Assembly: GCF_014385195.1 (NCBI RefSeq)
Contig: NZ_JACRTG010000003.1
Span: 1 to 64,000 of the forward strand
DNA from: Paratissierella segnis
Lineage (GTDB): Bacteria > Bacillota > Clostridia > Tissierellales > Tissierellaceae
Direction: 5' to 3'
Length of the DNA: 64,000 nucleotides
Shown: positions 18,518 through 27,176 of the stretch, piece after piece
How positions within the stretch are numbered: the stretch's first letter is position 1
Layout of the letters: the number at the start of each line of letters is the position of its first letter
Position numbers and translations under genes: made by a program
Notes under the pieces: model-generated
The model's database searches: none
What the model saw: only the letters and a program-made list of their open reading frames with translations
What the model was told of the DNA's origin: nothing

Positions 18518-20122
18518 ATGAAAAGATTAAGTCTATTATTGGTAATATGTTTAATTCTGGGAATATTTACAGGCTGTGGTGGCACAGGTACAGAAAATGA
18601 TGTGAAAAAAGATGAAGATCAAACTGAAACTGTGACTGACGCACCTAAGGAGGGCGGAACATTAGTTGTCGGAATGACCGGAGACCCTTCCACCTACAAC
18701 CCTGATTATCAGGCTGATGGTTACTTGCAGCCTATTGCAGAAAATATTTTCAATAGGTTAATAAAAGTGACCAACAACCAGGAAATCGTGCCGGATTTGG
18801 CTAAAAGCTATAAGGTATCTGAAGATGGAAAAGAAATAACGTTCTATTTAAATGAAGATGTAAAATGGCATGACGGTGAACCTTTTTCATCAGCAGATGT
18901 AAAGTTCACATTTGACACTATTATAAGTCAAGATGGACAACTTGCAGGATCACTAACTTCTGTCAATGAAATAACCACACCGGATGACAATACCGTTGTA
19001 TTTAAGCTTAAAGATAATGATTCCTCATTACTTGGATATTTAGCTTGGGATGCATGTTATATAATGCCCAAACATATATATGAGAATACTGACTGGAGCA
19101 CGAACCCAGCAAACCAAAACCCTGTGGGAACTGGTCCTTTCAAATTTGTAAGCCACCAAAAGGGTGTAAGCGTTACACTTGAAAGAAACGAAGATTACTG
19201 GGGAGATAGGGCATATCTTGATAAAGTTGTATTTTCGATTATACCTGATGCGAATACTGCAGTACAGGCTTTATACAACGGAGAACTTGATATACTTGGA
19301 GTAGAGCCTCCTTTGTCTGAAGCTCAGAATTTTGAATCTGATACGAACTTAAAGGTAGGAAGACAGTATTGGCCGTCTAGATACTATATGTTTTTTAATA
19401 TTAAGGACAGCATTTTTAAGGATATAAAACTGAGACAAGCCGTATCTCTCGGCATGGACAAGGATGATATTATTAAAAAGGCTTTGAAGGGAATAGGAGA
19501 AAAATCCAATACAGCCATGACGCCTTTGTATGAATGGGCTTTGAACACAACAGATGTTTTTCCTGAAAGAGATGTTGAAAAAGCAATACAATTAATTGAA
19601 AGCGCCGGATATACCAAAAATTCAGACGGAATGTACTTCAGCGCCACCATCGATGTGTTTAATGTGGAGCCATTTACGGATATAGCGACTATATTGAAGG
19701 ATAACTTGAAGGATATTGGTGTAGACGTTAAAATTAATATGATGGAAGAGGCTGCATGGGACGAAAAGGTATGGTACGGAAGGAATTATGATTTTTCACT
19801 ACTAGCAGGGTATCAAGGTCCTGATCCCGGTGCATTGGCACCAAGGTTTTCCACGGATGGGTTAATTAATCTGATGGGCTATTCAAATTCAAAAGTTGAC
19901 GAAGCTTTGAAAAAGGGAGGATCGCTTGTTAAGCAGGAGGAGAGGGCACCTTACTATCAGGAGGCACAAAAATATATAGTTGAGGATGTCCCTATAGTGC
20001 CCATATCCGAATATATATCTATAGCACCTTACCAGTCTTATGTTGAGGGACACCCGACATCAGAAGGAATTATAGACAAAACAGGATTTCATGAATACAC
20101 ATATGTATGGCTGAACAAATAA
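18518..20122 (+). CDS. Peptide-binding lipoprotein of the ABC importer (SBP family 5)
   Basis: A 534-residue extracellular solute-binding lipoprotein. The N-terminus KRLSLLLVICLILGIFTGC ends in a lipobox with the modified Cys at residue 20, followed by an acidic linker. The SBP_bac_5 core is clear: GGTLVVGMTGDPSTYNPD, the VKWHDGEPFSSADVKFT motif and NPVGTGPFKFVSH. It captures peptides outside the membrane and delivers them to the preceding permeases. The adjacent carboxypeptidase supports peptides as substrate, though nickel or opines are also carried by this class. Confidence 0.93.
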   Translation: MKRLSLLLVICLILGIFTGCGGTGTENDVKKDEDQTETVTDAPKEGGTLVVGMTGDPSTYNPDYQADGYLQPIAENIFNRLIKVTNNQEIVPDLAKSYKVSEDGKEITFYLNEDVKWHDGEPFSSADVKFTFDTIISQDGQLAGSLTSVNEITTPDDNTVVFKLKDNDSSLLGYLAWDACYIMPKHIYENTDWSTNPANQNPVGTGPFKFVSHQKGVSVTLERNEDYWGDRAYLDKVVFSIIPDANTAVQALYNGELDILGVEPPLSEAQNFESDTNLKVGRQYWPSRYYMFFNIKDSIFKDIKLRQAVSLGMDKDDIIKKALKGIGEKSNTAMTPLYEWALNTTDVFPERDVEKAIQLIESAGYTKNSDGMYFSATIDVFNVEPFTDIATILKDNLKDIGVDVKINMMEEAAWDEKVWYGRNYDFSLLAGYQGPDPGALAPRFSTDGLINLMGYSNSKVDEALKKGGSLVKQEERAPYYQEAQKYIVEDVPIVPISEYISIAPYQSYVEGHPTSEGIIDKTGFHEYTYVWLNK

Positions 20123-20128
20123 AGTATT

Positions 20129-20157
20129 TATGCTGCCCGCGTTTGACGGGCAGCATA
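20129..20157 (+). terminator. Strong stem-loop without T-tract after the binding-protein gene
   Basis: atgctgcccg (20130-20139) pairs perfectly with cgggcagcat (20147-20156) around a 7-base loop and is the most G+C-rich stretch nearby. The lack of a T-run argues for a transcript-stabilising or attenuating hairpin that lets the binding protein be made in excess over downstream genes, rather than a full terminator. Confidence 0.6.
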
Positions 20158-20187
20158 ATATACAGCATAGCAAATCGGAGGTAAAAC

Positions 20188-21597
20188 ATGAATATAGACA
20201 AAATAATTGATAATGTTCCGGATTACAAGGTCTTTATGACAGTGGATGAACTGGACCAAAGTACTATGAGTCTTCAAGATGAATATCCGGATATTGTAAA
20301 AGTTTTTGAAGCTGGGAGATCAAGAGAAAACCATAGAATATTATGCCTGAAAATAGGCAACGGCAGTAGAAATGCTCTTTGCTTCGCATGTCCACATCCA
20401 AATGAGCCGATAGGAGCCATGACGTTGGAGTATTTTTCAAGAGCGTTGGCTGAAAATGATGAGTTCAGAGTATCAACAGGTTATACATGGTATATAATCA
20501 AATGTGTTGATCCCGATGGGACAAGATTAAATGAAGATTGGTTTAAAGGACCATTTAATATTTATAATTATATGAAAAATTATTTCAGACCAGCAAGTAA
20601 CAAACAAGTCGAATGGACATTTCCTGTTGACTATAAAAACCTTCATTTTAATGATACCATGCCTGAAACAAAAGCTATAATGAATGTTATTGAGGAAACG
20701 AAGCCGGAGTTTATGTACTCATTACATAACGGAGGGCTTTGCGGAGCATATTGGTATATAACTCATGAATATGACGACATTTACGATGAGCTTAGAAAAA
20801 CAGCCGTAAAAAACGGTGTTGCTCTGCAGATGGGAGAGCCTGAAAGCCCATCTTGTGTGGAATTTTCAGATGCGATATATAAAATGAGTGGAATATCTGA
20901 AGAATATGATTATTTGGAAAAATACTCGGACACGCCTCCGGAAAAATCATGTACAGGAGGAACAAGCAGCTCTGACTATGCATTAAAACATAATGATTGT
21001 GTGTCTCTCATGACGGAACTGCCATATTTTTTGGATGACAGAGTATCTGATTCTTCACCGGCAAATATAAGCAGAAGACAGTCTATAATCAATAAAGTAG
21101 AAACTACGGAAAAACACTATAAAAATCTGGATAATGAATTGAATAAAATCAGGGAATATATATCTGCTGATAACCCCTTTGTTTTACTGGTTGAACAGAT
21201 AATTGACGAATTAGATTCTTCAACAAAAGCACAGATGAAGCTGGTAGATAAACCAGAGTATAACAGGACAGCAAAAGTATCTGAAGTTTTTGATAACAGC
21301 GTAGTAAGCAAATTTTACAACAGTTTGTCAACAAGCCTATGTGCTAGAACCTGTTTATATGAAATTGATAGGTTAAAAAGGACAGGGAATAAAGATATAT
21401 CGGCCATAAAGCAGTTAGAGAAATCGTATAGTGTATTTTCAAAAAACTTAGAGAGCGAATGCATGTATCTGGAAAAGGAATTAAATTATAAGGTTGTTCC
21501 TATACAAAGCCTTGTGAGAATTCAATTAGAAAGCGGGTTAATAGTAGCAAGGCGCAGACTGAAAGGAGATAAAAATGAGCGACAAGGTAAAGATTGA
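20188..21597 (+). CDS. M14-family zinc carboxypeptidase, apparently cytoplasmic
   Basis: A 469-residue M14-type metallopeptidase. Zinc ligands are seen as H70 and E73 in CPHPNEPIG and H180 in MYSLHNGG; a Glu in SLMTELPYF is the candidate general base. There is no signal peptide or membrane segment, so it should act inside the cell on imported peptides. The region after about residue 300 is helical and charged, longer than a minimal M14 domain, and of unknown role. It follows the peptide importer and overlaps the next gene by 23 bases. Trimming of wall-derived or unusual peptides is inference. Confidence 0.8.
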   Translation: MNIDKIIDNVPDYKVFMTVDELDQSTMSLQDEYPDIVKVFEAGRSRENHRILCLKIGNGSRNALCFACPHPNEPIGAMTLEYFSRALAENDEFRVSTGYTWYIIKCVDPDGTRLNEDWFKGPFNIYNYMKNYFRPASNKQVEWTFPVDYKNLHFNDTMPETKAIMNVIEETKPEFMYSLHNGGLCGAYWYITHEYDDIYDELRKTAVKNGVALQMGEPESPSCVEFSDAIYKMSGISEEYDYLEKYSDTPPEKSCTGGTSSSDYALKHNDCVSLMTELPYFLDDRVSDSSPANISRRQSIINKVETTEKHYKNLDNELNKIREYISADNPFVLLVEQIIDELDSSTKAQMKLVDKPEYNRTAKVSEVFDNSVVSKFYNSLSTSLCARTCLYEIDRLKRTGNKDISAIKQLEKSYSVFSKNLESECMYLEKELNYKVVPIQSLVRIQLESGLIVARRRLKGDKNERQGKD

Positions 21598-21880
21598 TGC
21601 TAACCCTATAATGATGGAAGAATGTATGCAGGCATACAAGGACGGAAATATTAAGGAAGGACGGCGTTTAATTAAAGAATTTCTACAAGCAATAGAAGAT
21701 AGTGGACAGGATCATTGCAGTTGCAGTGAACCTTGTATGTATCACGGAAAGTGCAAGGAGTGTGTATTGCAGCACAGAGGTGGAAGGGATCACTTGCCAT
21801 ACTGCTTCAGAGACATGGTTAATGAAAGAATTGAAAAACTTTCCGCGCTGACGGAGCATTCGTTAAAAGATAGAATATAG
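21575..21880 (+). CDS. Small Cys-rich protein with DUF6485-like metal-binding motif
   Basis: A 101-residue protein. The N-terminal half is helical (MEECMQAYKDGNIKEGRRLI); the C-terminal half has HCSCSEPCMYHGKCKECV, then HRGGRDHLPYCF. This C-x-C-x3-C-x5-C-x2-C pattern ending in a His and a late Cys resembles the small zinc-ribbon-like DUF6485 proteins of anaerobes. The ATG lies inside the end of the carboxypeptidase gene behind AAAGGAG, so the two are translationally coupled. Function unknown; a metal-binding accessory or chaperone for the zinc peptidase is a guess. Confidence 0.7.
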   Translation: MSDKVKIDANPIMMEECMQAYKDGNIKEGRRLIKEFLQAIEDSGQDHCSCSEPCMYHGKCKECVLQHRGGRDHLPYCFRDMVNERIEKLSALTEHSLKDRI

Positions 21881-21951
21881 AAATAAGGCATAAAGACATG
21901 AAGTCAAATGACTATGAGGAGATTGATTTAGTCTGTTCATTGCTTCTCTTG

Positions 21952-21988
21952 GGAACGGATAGTAAAGTAATTAGTTACCATCCGTTCC
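21952..21988. terminator. Stem-loop between convergent genes
   Basis: ggaacggat (21952-21960) pairs with atccgttcc (21980-21988), extended by a gtaa/ttac pairing. T-richness on either side is weak. It lies between the Cys-rich gene and the convergent 50-residue gene and may end both. Confidence 0.5.
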
Positions 21989-22011
21989 TGTTCTTATATA
22001 ATATTTACAAA

Positions 22012-22164
22012 TTATTCCCAAAATTCTTCATCTATTTCTGCCTTAATTTTTTTATCACTAAAATAAGGGCAGTCTTTAATTGGAGTACTAGAAGGTTGAG
22101 TAACTTCCTTTAAGGTGCATAAACCATCATTCTCATGAATACAACTCTCAGAACAAAGTATCAT
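22012..22164 (-). CDS. Tiny Cys protein (50 aa)
   Basis: Encodes MILCSESCIHENDGLCTLKE and continues to KDCPYFSDKK with an acidic end. The ATG is preceded at ideal distance by AGGAGG. The pattern C-x3-C-x7-C and a later DCPYF matches a class of very small Cys proteins common in clostridia, sometimes mislabelled as hydroxymyristoyl-ACP dehydratase. The Cys probably bind a metal. It lies opposite the Cys-rich gene 132 bases away. The role is unknown, but it is very probably a real gene. Confidence 0.75.
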   Translation of the reverse strand: MILCSESCIHENDGLCTLKEVTQPSSTPIKDCPYFSDKKIKAEIDEEFWE

Positions 22165-22228
22165 ATAAAGCCTCCTATAAAATTTGTAATATTAGCATAA
22201 CCATATTATAAAATCGAATTCATAAATT

Positions 22229-22336
22229 ACAGTTCACAATTATCTTTGGGTATCTTTTTTCAATTACGAATTGCAGCGAAGCTGTTGTTCTGACGTAAGC
22301 AGTAAATTAGGGTTTTAATTGTGCATTGTGAACTGT
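22229..22336. repeat. Inverted repeat, small mobile or structured non-coding element
   Basis: acagttcacaat (22229-22240) is matched perfectly by attgtgaactgt (22325-22336), with an almost matching extension (aatt) outside. About 84 bases lie between. A related tgtcaattgtgaattg string occurs near 53414. It may be a miniature repeat dispersed in the genome. It lies between the tiny Cys gene and the amidase promoter. Confidence 0.45.
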
Positions 22337-22394
22337 GAATTGTAAGACCAGTGTTACATAATCATTACATTATCATTACAAAATCTCTAATTCA

Positions 22395-22424
22395 TTGACA
22401 TAATAATTTATAAAATGATATAAA
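22395..22424 (+). promoter_or_regulatory. Promoter of the amidase gene
   Basis: TTGACA (22395-22400), 18-base spacer, TATAAA (22419-22424), 48 bases before the ATG. Confidence 0.55.
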
Positions 22425-22472
22425 TGTATTTAGGGATAACTACTACTTGCATAAGCGTAAAGGGGGAATTAT

Positions 22473-24578
22473 ATGAAGAAATGGTTAATGACCTTATCTT
22501 TATTTTTGATAATGATATTATTTGTAAATACATTATCTTTTGGTGAAAATAGTATAATCAACGTAAGCATGAATGGAAGTACAGTAAAAGTCCGTGAAGT
22601 TCCAGTAATGATGGATGGGCAAGCTTTTAAATCAGAAGTTCCTTCTTTTGTTTATATAGATAGAACTCTAGTACCGGTTAGGTTTATCGCAGAAAGTTTG
22701 GGCGCAAAGGTAGATTGGGATCAAAAGACAAAAACAGCTACAATTCTACAAAATAATAAAACAATTAAATTAACAATTGATAGTACAAAAGCTATCGTAA
22801 ACAATGAAACAAAAACCTTGGACAAAAATTCTACACCTAAATTGGTTACTTTTTCTAATAAAGATTCAAGAACTATGGTTCCGGTGAGAGTAATTTCTGA
22901 AATTTTAGGCTATGAAGTAGGTTGGAATCAGGAAAATAAAATTCCATACATCAGTACGAATAATGGTGAAGAAGATATAATTGACTTTAATCCTGAAGTG
23001 AACCCGCCTGTTTCATCTGATTTAGTTTCTATTTCGGATATTAGCATTCAGAAAGGCAGTACTCCGCTTCAAAAGGTCGTTATTAAAAGTGATGAAAAAA
23101 TTGAATATGAAACCTTATTTTTGCCTGATTCAAATAAATTGATAATCGACATTAAAAATTCAAAATTGAACCTTAAAAATACAGGGAATGCACCGGGGAA
23201 TATTCAGGCTAATGACGTGAATTTCAGTAAGGTTGAATACTCTCAGTATTCTACAAATCCTTACATAACAAGAATTGTAGTTACAATGAATGGAAAAGAG
23301 AATTATGAGCTTATACCATCAAGCGACGGGAAGACAACTGTTTTGTCCTTTGTAAAAAAAGTCAATGGAATCAGCTTGGATACTGTAGCTGGTAAAGATG
23401 CATTGGTAATAGATGGTATTGGTACATCCTACAATGTATTGAAGCTTAAAGATCCGGAGAGAATAGTCATTGACTTACTGGATGCTACATTGAACGGTAA
23501 ATTATATGAAGATTACAATTATGAATTGGGATTTATAAAGGGAGTTAGGACTTCGCAGTTTTTAGGAGATAACAACTACAGCTCTTTAGATAGAATTGTT
23601 AGAGTGGTCTTGGATGTAAAAGAAGGGATCACCGATCCAAATATAAAAGTTGATACATTAAATAACAAATTGGTAGTATATCCGGAAAAAAGTTTTTGGG
23701 AAAATATTAGCTATGCTAGCCAAGGATTGGACAAAATATTGACCATTAACAATCTGGAAAAAACTAAATATGAAGTGGACTATGATTTTAACAACAAACT
23801 AATGAAAATCACTATTCCAACTGAAAATGTAGAGCTGGAAAATGGTTATGTTACAATTAAAGATGGGATTGTCGATAATATTGAAGTTGTTAAAGATAAA
23901 GAGGAAACAAAGGTATTGTTAAGCCTCAAAAGTAATCTAGAATTTACCGTGTTATCCGACAGAAAAGATACTAAGGTACAAATCCTTCTAAAAAGAGATC
24001 CAAACAGCATCGATATAAACAAGACAATAGTCATAGATGCAGGGCACGGAGATACAGATCCGGGGGCTATGTCAGTCAGTGGCACTAAAGAAAAAGATAT
24101 AAATTTGCAAATAGCAAAAAAACTTGAAAGCCAGCTAAATGCATTAGGGTATAATGTATTGATGACTAGAACAGGAGACCAAAAACCTAGTGTTTATGAC
24201 AGGGCAAATTTTGCCAATGCTGCTAATGCAGATTTGTTTGTAAGCATACACTCCAATTCCCATACCAACAGGGATATAAAAGGCTTGCAGGTGTTATATT
24301 GTCCTTTATTTGATAGCAAGGTAAAAACTGTGGATCAATATCCATTTGCGGAATCCATATTTAAAGCGGTATTAGAATCAACCGGCGCTGTTGACAAAGG
24401 GATAATAAAAAGAAAGGATTTGCCTGTAGTCAGAGAAACTAAAATGCCCGCAGTATTGGTTGAAGTAGGGTTTTTATCCAATGCGGAAGAGGAAAAGTTG
24501 ATAACAAGTGATAGTTATCAAAATAAAATTGTGGAAGGCATTATAAAAGGTATACAAAATTACATTGAAATGTATTAA
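22473..24578 (+). CDS. N-acetylmuramoyl-L-alanine amidase with stalk-forming and AMIN domains
   Basis: A 701-residue secreted wall hydrolase that cleaves the bond between MurNAc and the stem peptide. Order of parts: signal peptide (about 25 residues); two copper-amine-oxidase-N-like repeats (residues 30-155; RTLVPVRFIAESLGAKVDW and TMVPVRVISEILGYEVGW); two AMIN-like beta domains (about 185-405); an Amidase_3 domain from about 510 with zinc ligands in DAGHGDTDPGA, KEKDIN and VSIHSNSH, and a final VLVEVGFLSN carrying the catalytic Glu. It resembles LytC/CwlB-type enzymes of clostridia and probably acts in cell separation or spore development. Confidence 0.93.
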   Translation: MKKWLMTLSLFLIMILFVNTLSFGENSIINVSMNGSTVKVREVPVMMDGQAFKSEVPSFVYIDRTLVPVRFIAESLGAKVDWDQKTKTATILQNNKTIKLTIDSTKAIVNNETKTLDKNSTPKLVTFSNKDSRTMVPVRVISEILGYEVGWNQENKIPYISTNNGEEDIIDFNPEVNPPVSSDLVSISDISIQKGSTPLQKVVIKSDEKIEYETLFLPDSNKLIIDIKNSKLNLKNTGNAPGNIQANDVNFSKVEYSQYSTNPYITRIVVTMNGKENYELIPSSDGKTTVLSFVKKVNGISLDTVAGKDALVIDGIGTSYNVLKLKDPERIVIDLLDATLNGKLYEDYNYELGFIKGVRTSQFLGDNNYSSLDRIVRVVLDVKEGITDPNIKVDTLNNKLVVYPEKSFWENISYASQGLDKILTINNLEKTKYEVDYDFNNKLMKITIPTENVELENGYVTIKDGIVDNIEVVKDKEETKVLLSLKSNLEFTVLSDRKDTKVQILLKRDPNSIDINKTIVIDAGHGDTDPGAMSVSGTKEKDINLQIAKKLESQLNALGYNVLMTRTGDQKPSVYDRANFANAANADLFVSIHSNSHTNRDIKGLQVLYCPLFDSKVKTVDQYPFAESIFKAVLESTGAVDKGIIKRKDLPVVRETKMPAVLVEVGFLSNAEEEKLITSDSYQNKIVEGIIKGIQNYIEMY

Positions 24579-24579
24579 T

Positions 24580-24612
24580 ATATAGGGAGGGAAACCTCCC
24601 TTATATTTATTT
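24580..24612 (+). terminator. Rho-independent terminator after the amidase gene
   Basis: tatagggagg pairs with cctcccttata around GAAA, followed by TTTATTTG. It partly overlaps the leader of the next gene. Confidence 0.75.
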
Positions 24613-24627
24613 GAAAGGAGAAATAAA

Positions 24628-25149
24628 ATGTCTTTTTTAATTGGTTATTTATTAATTTTTTTAGCAAGAGTTGCTGATGTAACCTTAGCAACTATTAGAA
24701 CATTGATGGTAGTCCAAGGAAGAAAAACACAAGCAGCAATAATAGGATTTTTTGAGTCAGGAATATATGTTGTTGCTCTTGGCAAAGTTGTAAATGGATT
24801 AGACAATCCTCTAAACCTTTTAGCATATTGTTTAGGTTTTGCAACAGGTAATTATGTAGGAATTACAATTGAGAATATGATTGCATTAGGGAATTTATCA
24901 GCTCAAATTATTTTAAAAACATCAGACAATACTGAATTAATAAATGCTTTAAGAGAAAATGGCTTTGGGGTTACTATAATAGAGGGTAAGGGTATAGAAG
25001 GCCCAAAAGATGTAATCTATGTAGCATTAAACAGAAAGGATTTAAAAAAACTAAAAAAAATAGTATATGATATCAATAAAGATGCCTTTATAACAGTAAA
25101 TAGTATAAACCCGATAAGCGGTGGGTATTTTGCTTCAGTGAAAAAATAG
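24628..25149 (+). CDS. UPF0316 (DUF2179/DUF5698) membrane protein
   Basis: A 173-residue protein with three membrane helices in the first 90 residues (LARVADVTLATIRTLMVVQG is the family signature) and a soluble C-terminal DUF2179-like domain (ENGFGVTIIEGKGIEGPKD). The family, which includes B. subtilis YebE-like proteins, is widespread in Firmicutes and of unknown function. GAAAGGAG sets the start. It stands alone between a terminator and the next gene. Confidence 0.88.
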   Translation: MSFLIGYLLIFLARVADVTLATIRTLMVVQGRKTQAAIIGFFESGIYVVALGKVVNGLDNPLNLLAYCLGFATGNYVGITIENMIALGNLSAQIILKTSDNTELINALRENGFGVTIIEGKGIEGPKDVIYVALNRKDLKKLKKIVYDINKDAFITVNSINPISGGYFASVKK

Positions 25150-25215
25150 ATTATTAATCATAGTATATTAACCTCCTTAATATAATATATATGAAATAAG
25201 TTAGGGGGGGTTTAT

Positions 25216-26205
25216 ATGATTAATAGAAGAATTGCTATATTTGCACTTGTTGTAGTGTTGGTTTTTACAAGTATTGCAGTAGGAAGAAAATTTGTATCAA
25301 AAAAAATAGCTAAAAATGATGATGAAATCGAAATTATTAGCTCTGATGATGATATTATGAATATTGTAGAAGAAGAAGGAATGAGAAAAACAGTACTTTA
25401 TTTTCAGAATTCTGAGGGATTTTTAGTCCCTGTGATGAGAAGAATACCATGGGAGGAAGGAATTGCAAAGCTTGCTTTAAAAAATATGATCGATACACCT
25501 GAATTAAGAGAGGTATTGGGTCCAACAGGGTTATTACCTATAATTCCATCCGGGACGGAAATCAATGGGATGAGTGTAAATCCTGATACAGGTATTTGTA
25601 AAGTGGATTTCAATGAGGAAATTTTAAACAAAGAGTCACTAAAGGATGAAGAAAATTTAATCAAAGGGGTAGTATATACATTAACAGAATTTCCGGCTGT
25701 AAAGGGTGTCCAAATCTTTGTAAATGGGGAAGAGGTCAGTGTATTAAAAAATGGAACCAAATTAGATAAATCTCTTACAAGAGAGGACATAAATCTATTG
25801 GGCAGTGATGACGATGGAAGGTCTAAGATTGTGGTATATTTCAAAGGCCAATCAGAAGGAGATTTTGAATATTTTATCCCTGTAACCATACCTACTTTAG
25901 CGCCTGTAGCAAATGTTTATACCGCATTAGACTTATTGTTTGAAGGCCCGCCGGAAGATTCAGGTTTATATTCTGACATACCCAGAAGTGTAAACTTTAA
26001 AGGAGTGGAAATTAAAGAGTCGACAGCTTATGTAGATGTTAATCTTGGAGATGAGAACATGCTTACCAGAGAAGCGACATTAAATGAAATTGTTAAAGAT
26101 ATAGGGCTGACTTTAAGCCAGTTTTCAGAGATAGAGTCAGTAGAGTTATTAGTTGACGGAGAAGTAATAAATACAAGTATACCTACATTTGCTAATGAAT
26201 ACTAA
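25216..26205 (+). CDS. GerMN-domain membrane-anchored protein (sporulation/germination type)
   Basis: A 329-residue protein with one N-terminal membrane anchor (IFALVVVLVFTSIAVG) and two GerMN (sporulation and spore germination) domains at about residues 60-175 and 200-320. Each shows the typical hydrophobic core and a VDFNEEILN or VDVNLGDENM strand. In B. subtilis GerM, this domain pair helps anchor the engulfment and channel apparatus of the forespore. The position right after a wall amidase is consistent with a spore-wall role. It points to a spore former or a descendant of one. Confidence 0.82.
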   Translation: MINRRIAIFALVVVLVFTSIAVGRKFVSKKIAKNDDEIEIISSDDDIMNIVEEEGMRKTVLYFQNSEGFLVPVMRRIPWEEGIAKLALKNMIDTPELREVLGPTGLLPIIPSGTEINGMSVNPDTGICKVDFNEEILNKESLKDEENLIKGVVYTLTEFPAVKGVQIFVNGEEVSVLKNGTKLDKSLTREDINLLGSDDDGRSKIVVYFKGQSEGDFEYFIPVTIPTLAPVANVYTALDLLFEGPPEDSGLYSDIPRSVNFKGVEIKESTAYVDVNLGDENMLTREATLNEIVKDIGLTLSQFSEIESVELLVDGEVINTSIPTFANEY

Positions 26206-26240
26206 AATATATGTTAAGAGGTAAGGATAAGAGGTAAAAT

Positions 26241-26305
26241 AACCCGAATTCAACGCTTGCTTTATTCAGAGCGCTAGCGAAGGATCTCGGGTTTTAATAT
26301 TTTTG
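26241..26305 (+). terminator. Probable terminator after the GerMN gene
   Basis: aacccga (26241-26247) pairs with tcgggtt (26287-26293) around a loop that itself contains an aacgctt/agcgct pairing, followed by TTAATATTTTT. Confidence 0.55.
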
Positions 26306-26355
26306 GGATTATCGAATGTGTCATTTGAGCATGGTGAAGGATCTCTGGTTTAGAA
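26277..26355 (+). repeat. Two imperfect copies of a short intergenic repeat
   Basis: gcgaaggatctcgggtttta (from 26277) is followed about 56 bases later by gtgaaggatctctggttta (from 26333). The copies differ at a few positions. They look like a small degenerate intergenic repeat overlapping the terminator. Confidence 0.4.
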
Positions 26356-26429
26356 TTTCTTTTCTTTCCCTAGATAAATAAGCCCTAATTTGGTAGAATA
26401 AAAGTATAGAAAAAATAGGAGAGATACAA

Positions 26430-27176
26430 ATGAGAATAGATAATAGAAAATATAATGAACTTAGAAAAGTAAAAATAACAAGGAATTATCTTCTAAATCC
26501 TCTTGGTTCTGTACTTATAGAAATGGGAAACACAAAGGTTATATGTACAGCTACAGTAGATGACAAGGTCCCACCTTTTCTAAAGGGTACAAATACAGGA
26601 TGGATTACAGCAGAATATTCAATGCTTCCAAGTTCAACTATCAGTAGAAAAATTCGAGAATCCACAAAAGGAAGAGTGGAAGGCAGAACACAGGAAATTC
26701 AAAGATTAATAGGGAGATCAATTCGTTCTGTAGTTGATTTAACGAAATTTGGAGAGAGAACAATTTGGATTGACTGTGACGTAATTCAGGCAGATGGCGG
26801 CACTAGGACCGCTTCAATTACAGGAAGTTTTGTAGCGGTATTTGATGCTTTATATGCATTAGTTAAAAAAGGAGAAATTGAGAGTATACCCATATCCAAT
26901 TATATTGCGGCAGTGAGTGTAGGGATATCCGAAGAAGGACCTATTTTGGATTTAAATTATATAGAGGATTCATCTGCTCATGTAGATATGAATGTTGTAA
27001 TGACAGAAAAAGGAGATTTTGTAGAAGTTCAGGGTACCGGTGAAAAATCGACATTTTCCAGAAGCGAATTAGATGAACTTCTGGAACTAGCCGAAGAAGG
27101 AATATTTGAGTTAATTGAAATTCAGAAGGAAACTCTAGGTGAGATTGGGAAATTAATAGGAGAAAAACATGAATAA
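26430..27176 (+). CDS. rph: Ribonuclease PH
   Basis: A 248-residue phosphorolytic 3'-5' exoribonuclease that trims tRNA 3' ends. It shows the family signature SRKIRESTKGRVEGRTQEIQ (within residues 65-90), DCDVIQADGGTRTASITG and the VDMNVVMTEKGDFVEVQGTGE stretch near the phosphate site. The length is that of the family. It forms a compact operon with rdgB and a phosphoesterase gene, overlapping rdgB by 8 bases; rph-rdgB-yfcE/ysnB linkage is common in Firmicutes. Confidence 0.96.
   Translation: MRIDNRKYNELRKVKITRNYLLNPLGSVLIEMGNTKVICTATVDDKVPPFLKGTNTGWITAEYSMLPSSTISRKIRESTKGRVEGRTQEIQRLIGRSIRSVVDLTKFGERTIWIDCDVIQADGGTRTASITGSFVAVFDALYALVKKGEIESIPISNYIAAVSVGISEEGPILDLNYIEDSSAHVDMNVVMTEKGDFVEVQGTGEKSTFSRSELDELLELAEEGIFELIEIQKETLGEIGKLIGEKHE

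Noticed and set aside
21898..22113. Open frame of 71 codons on the plus strand
   Set aside because: It runs opposite the better-supported 50-residue minus-strand Cys protein and has no ribosome site.
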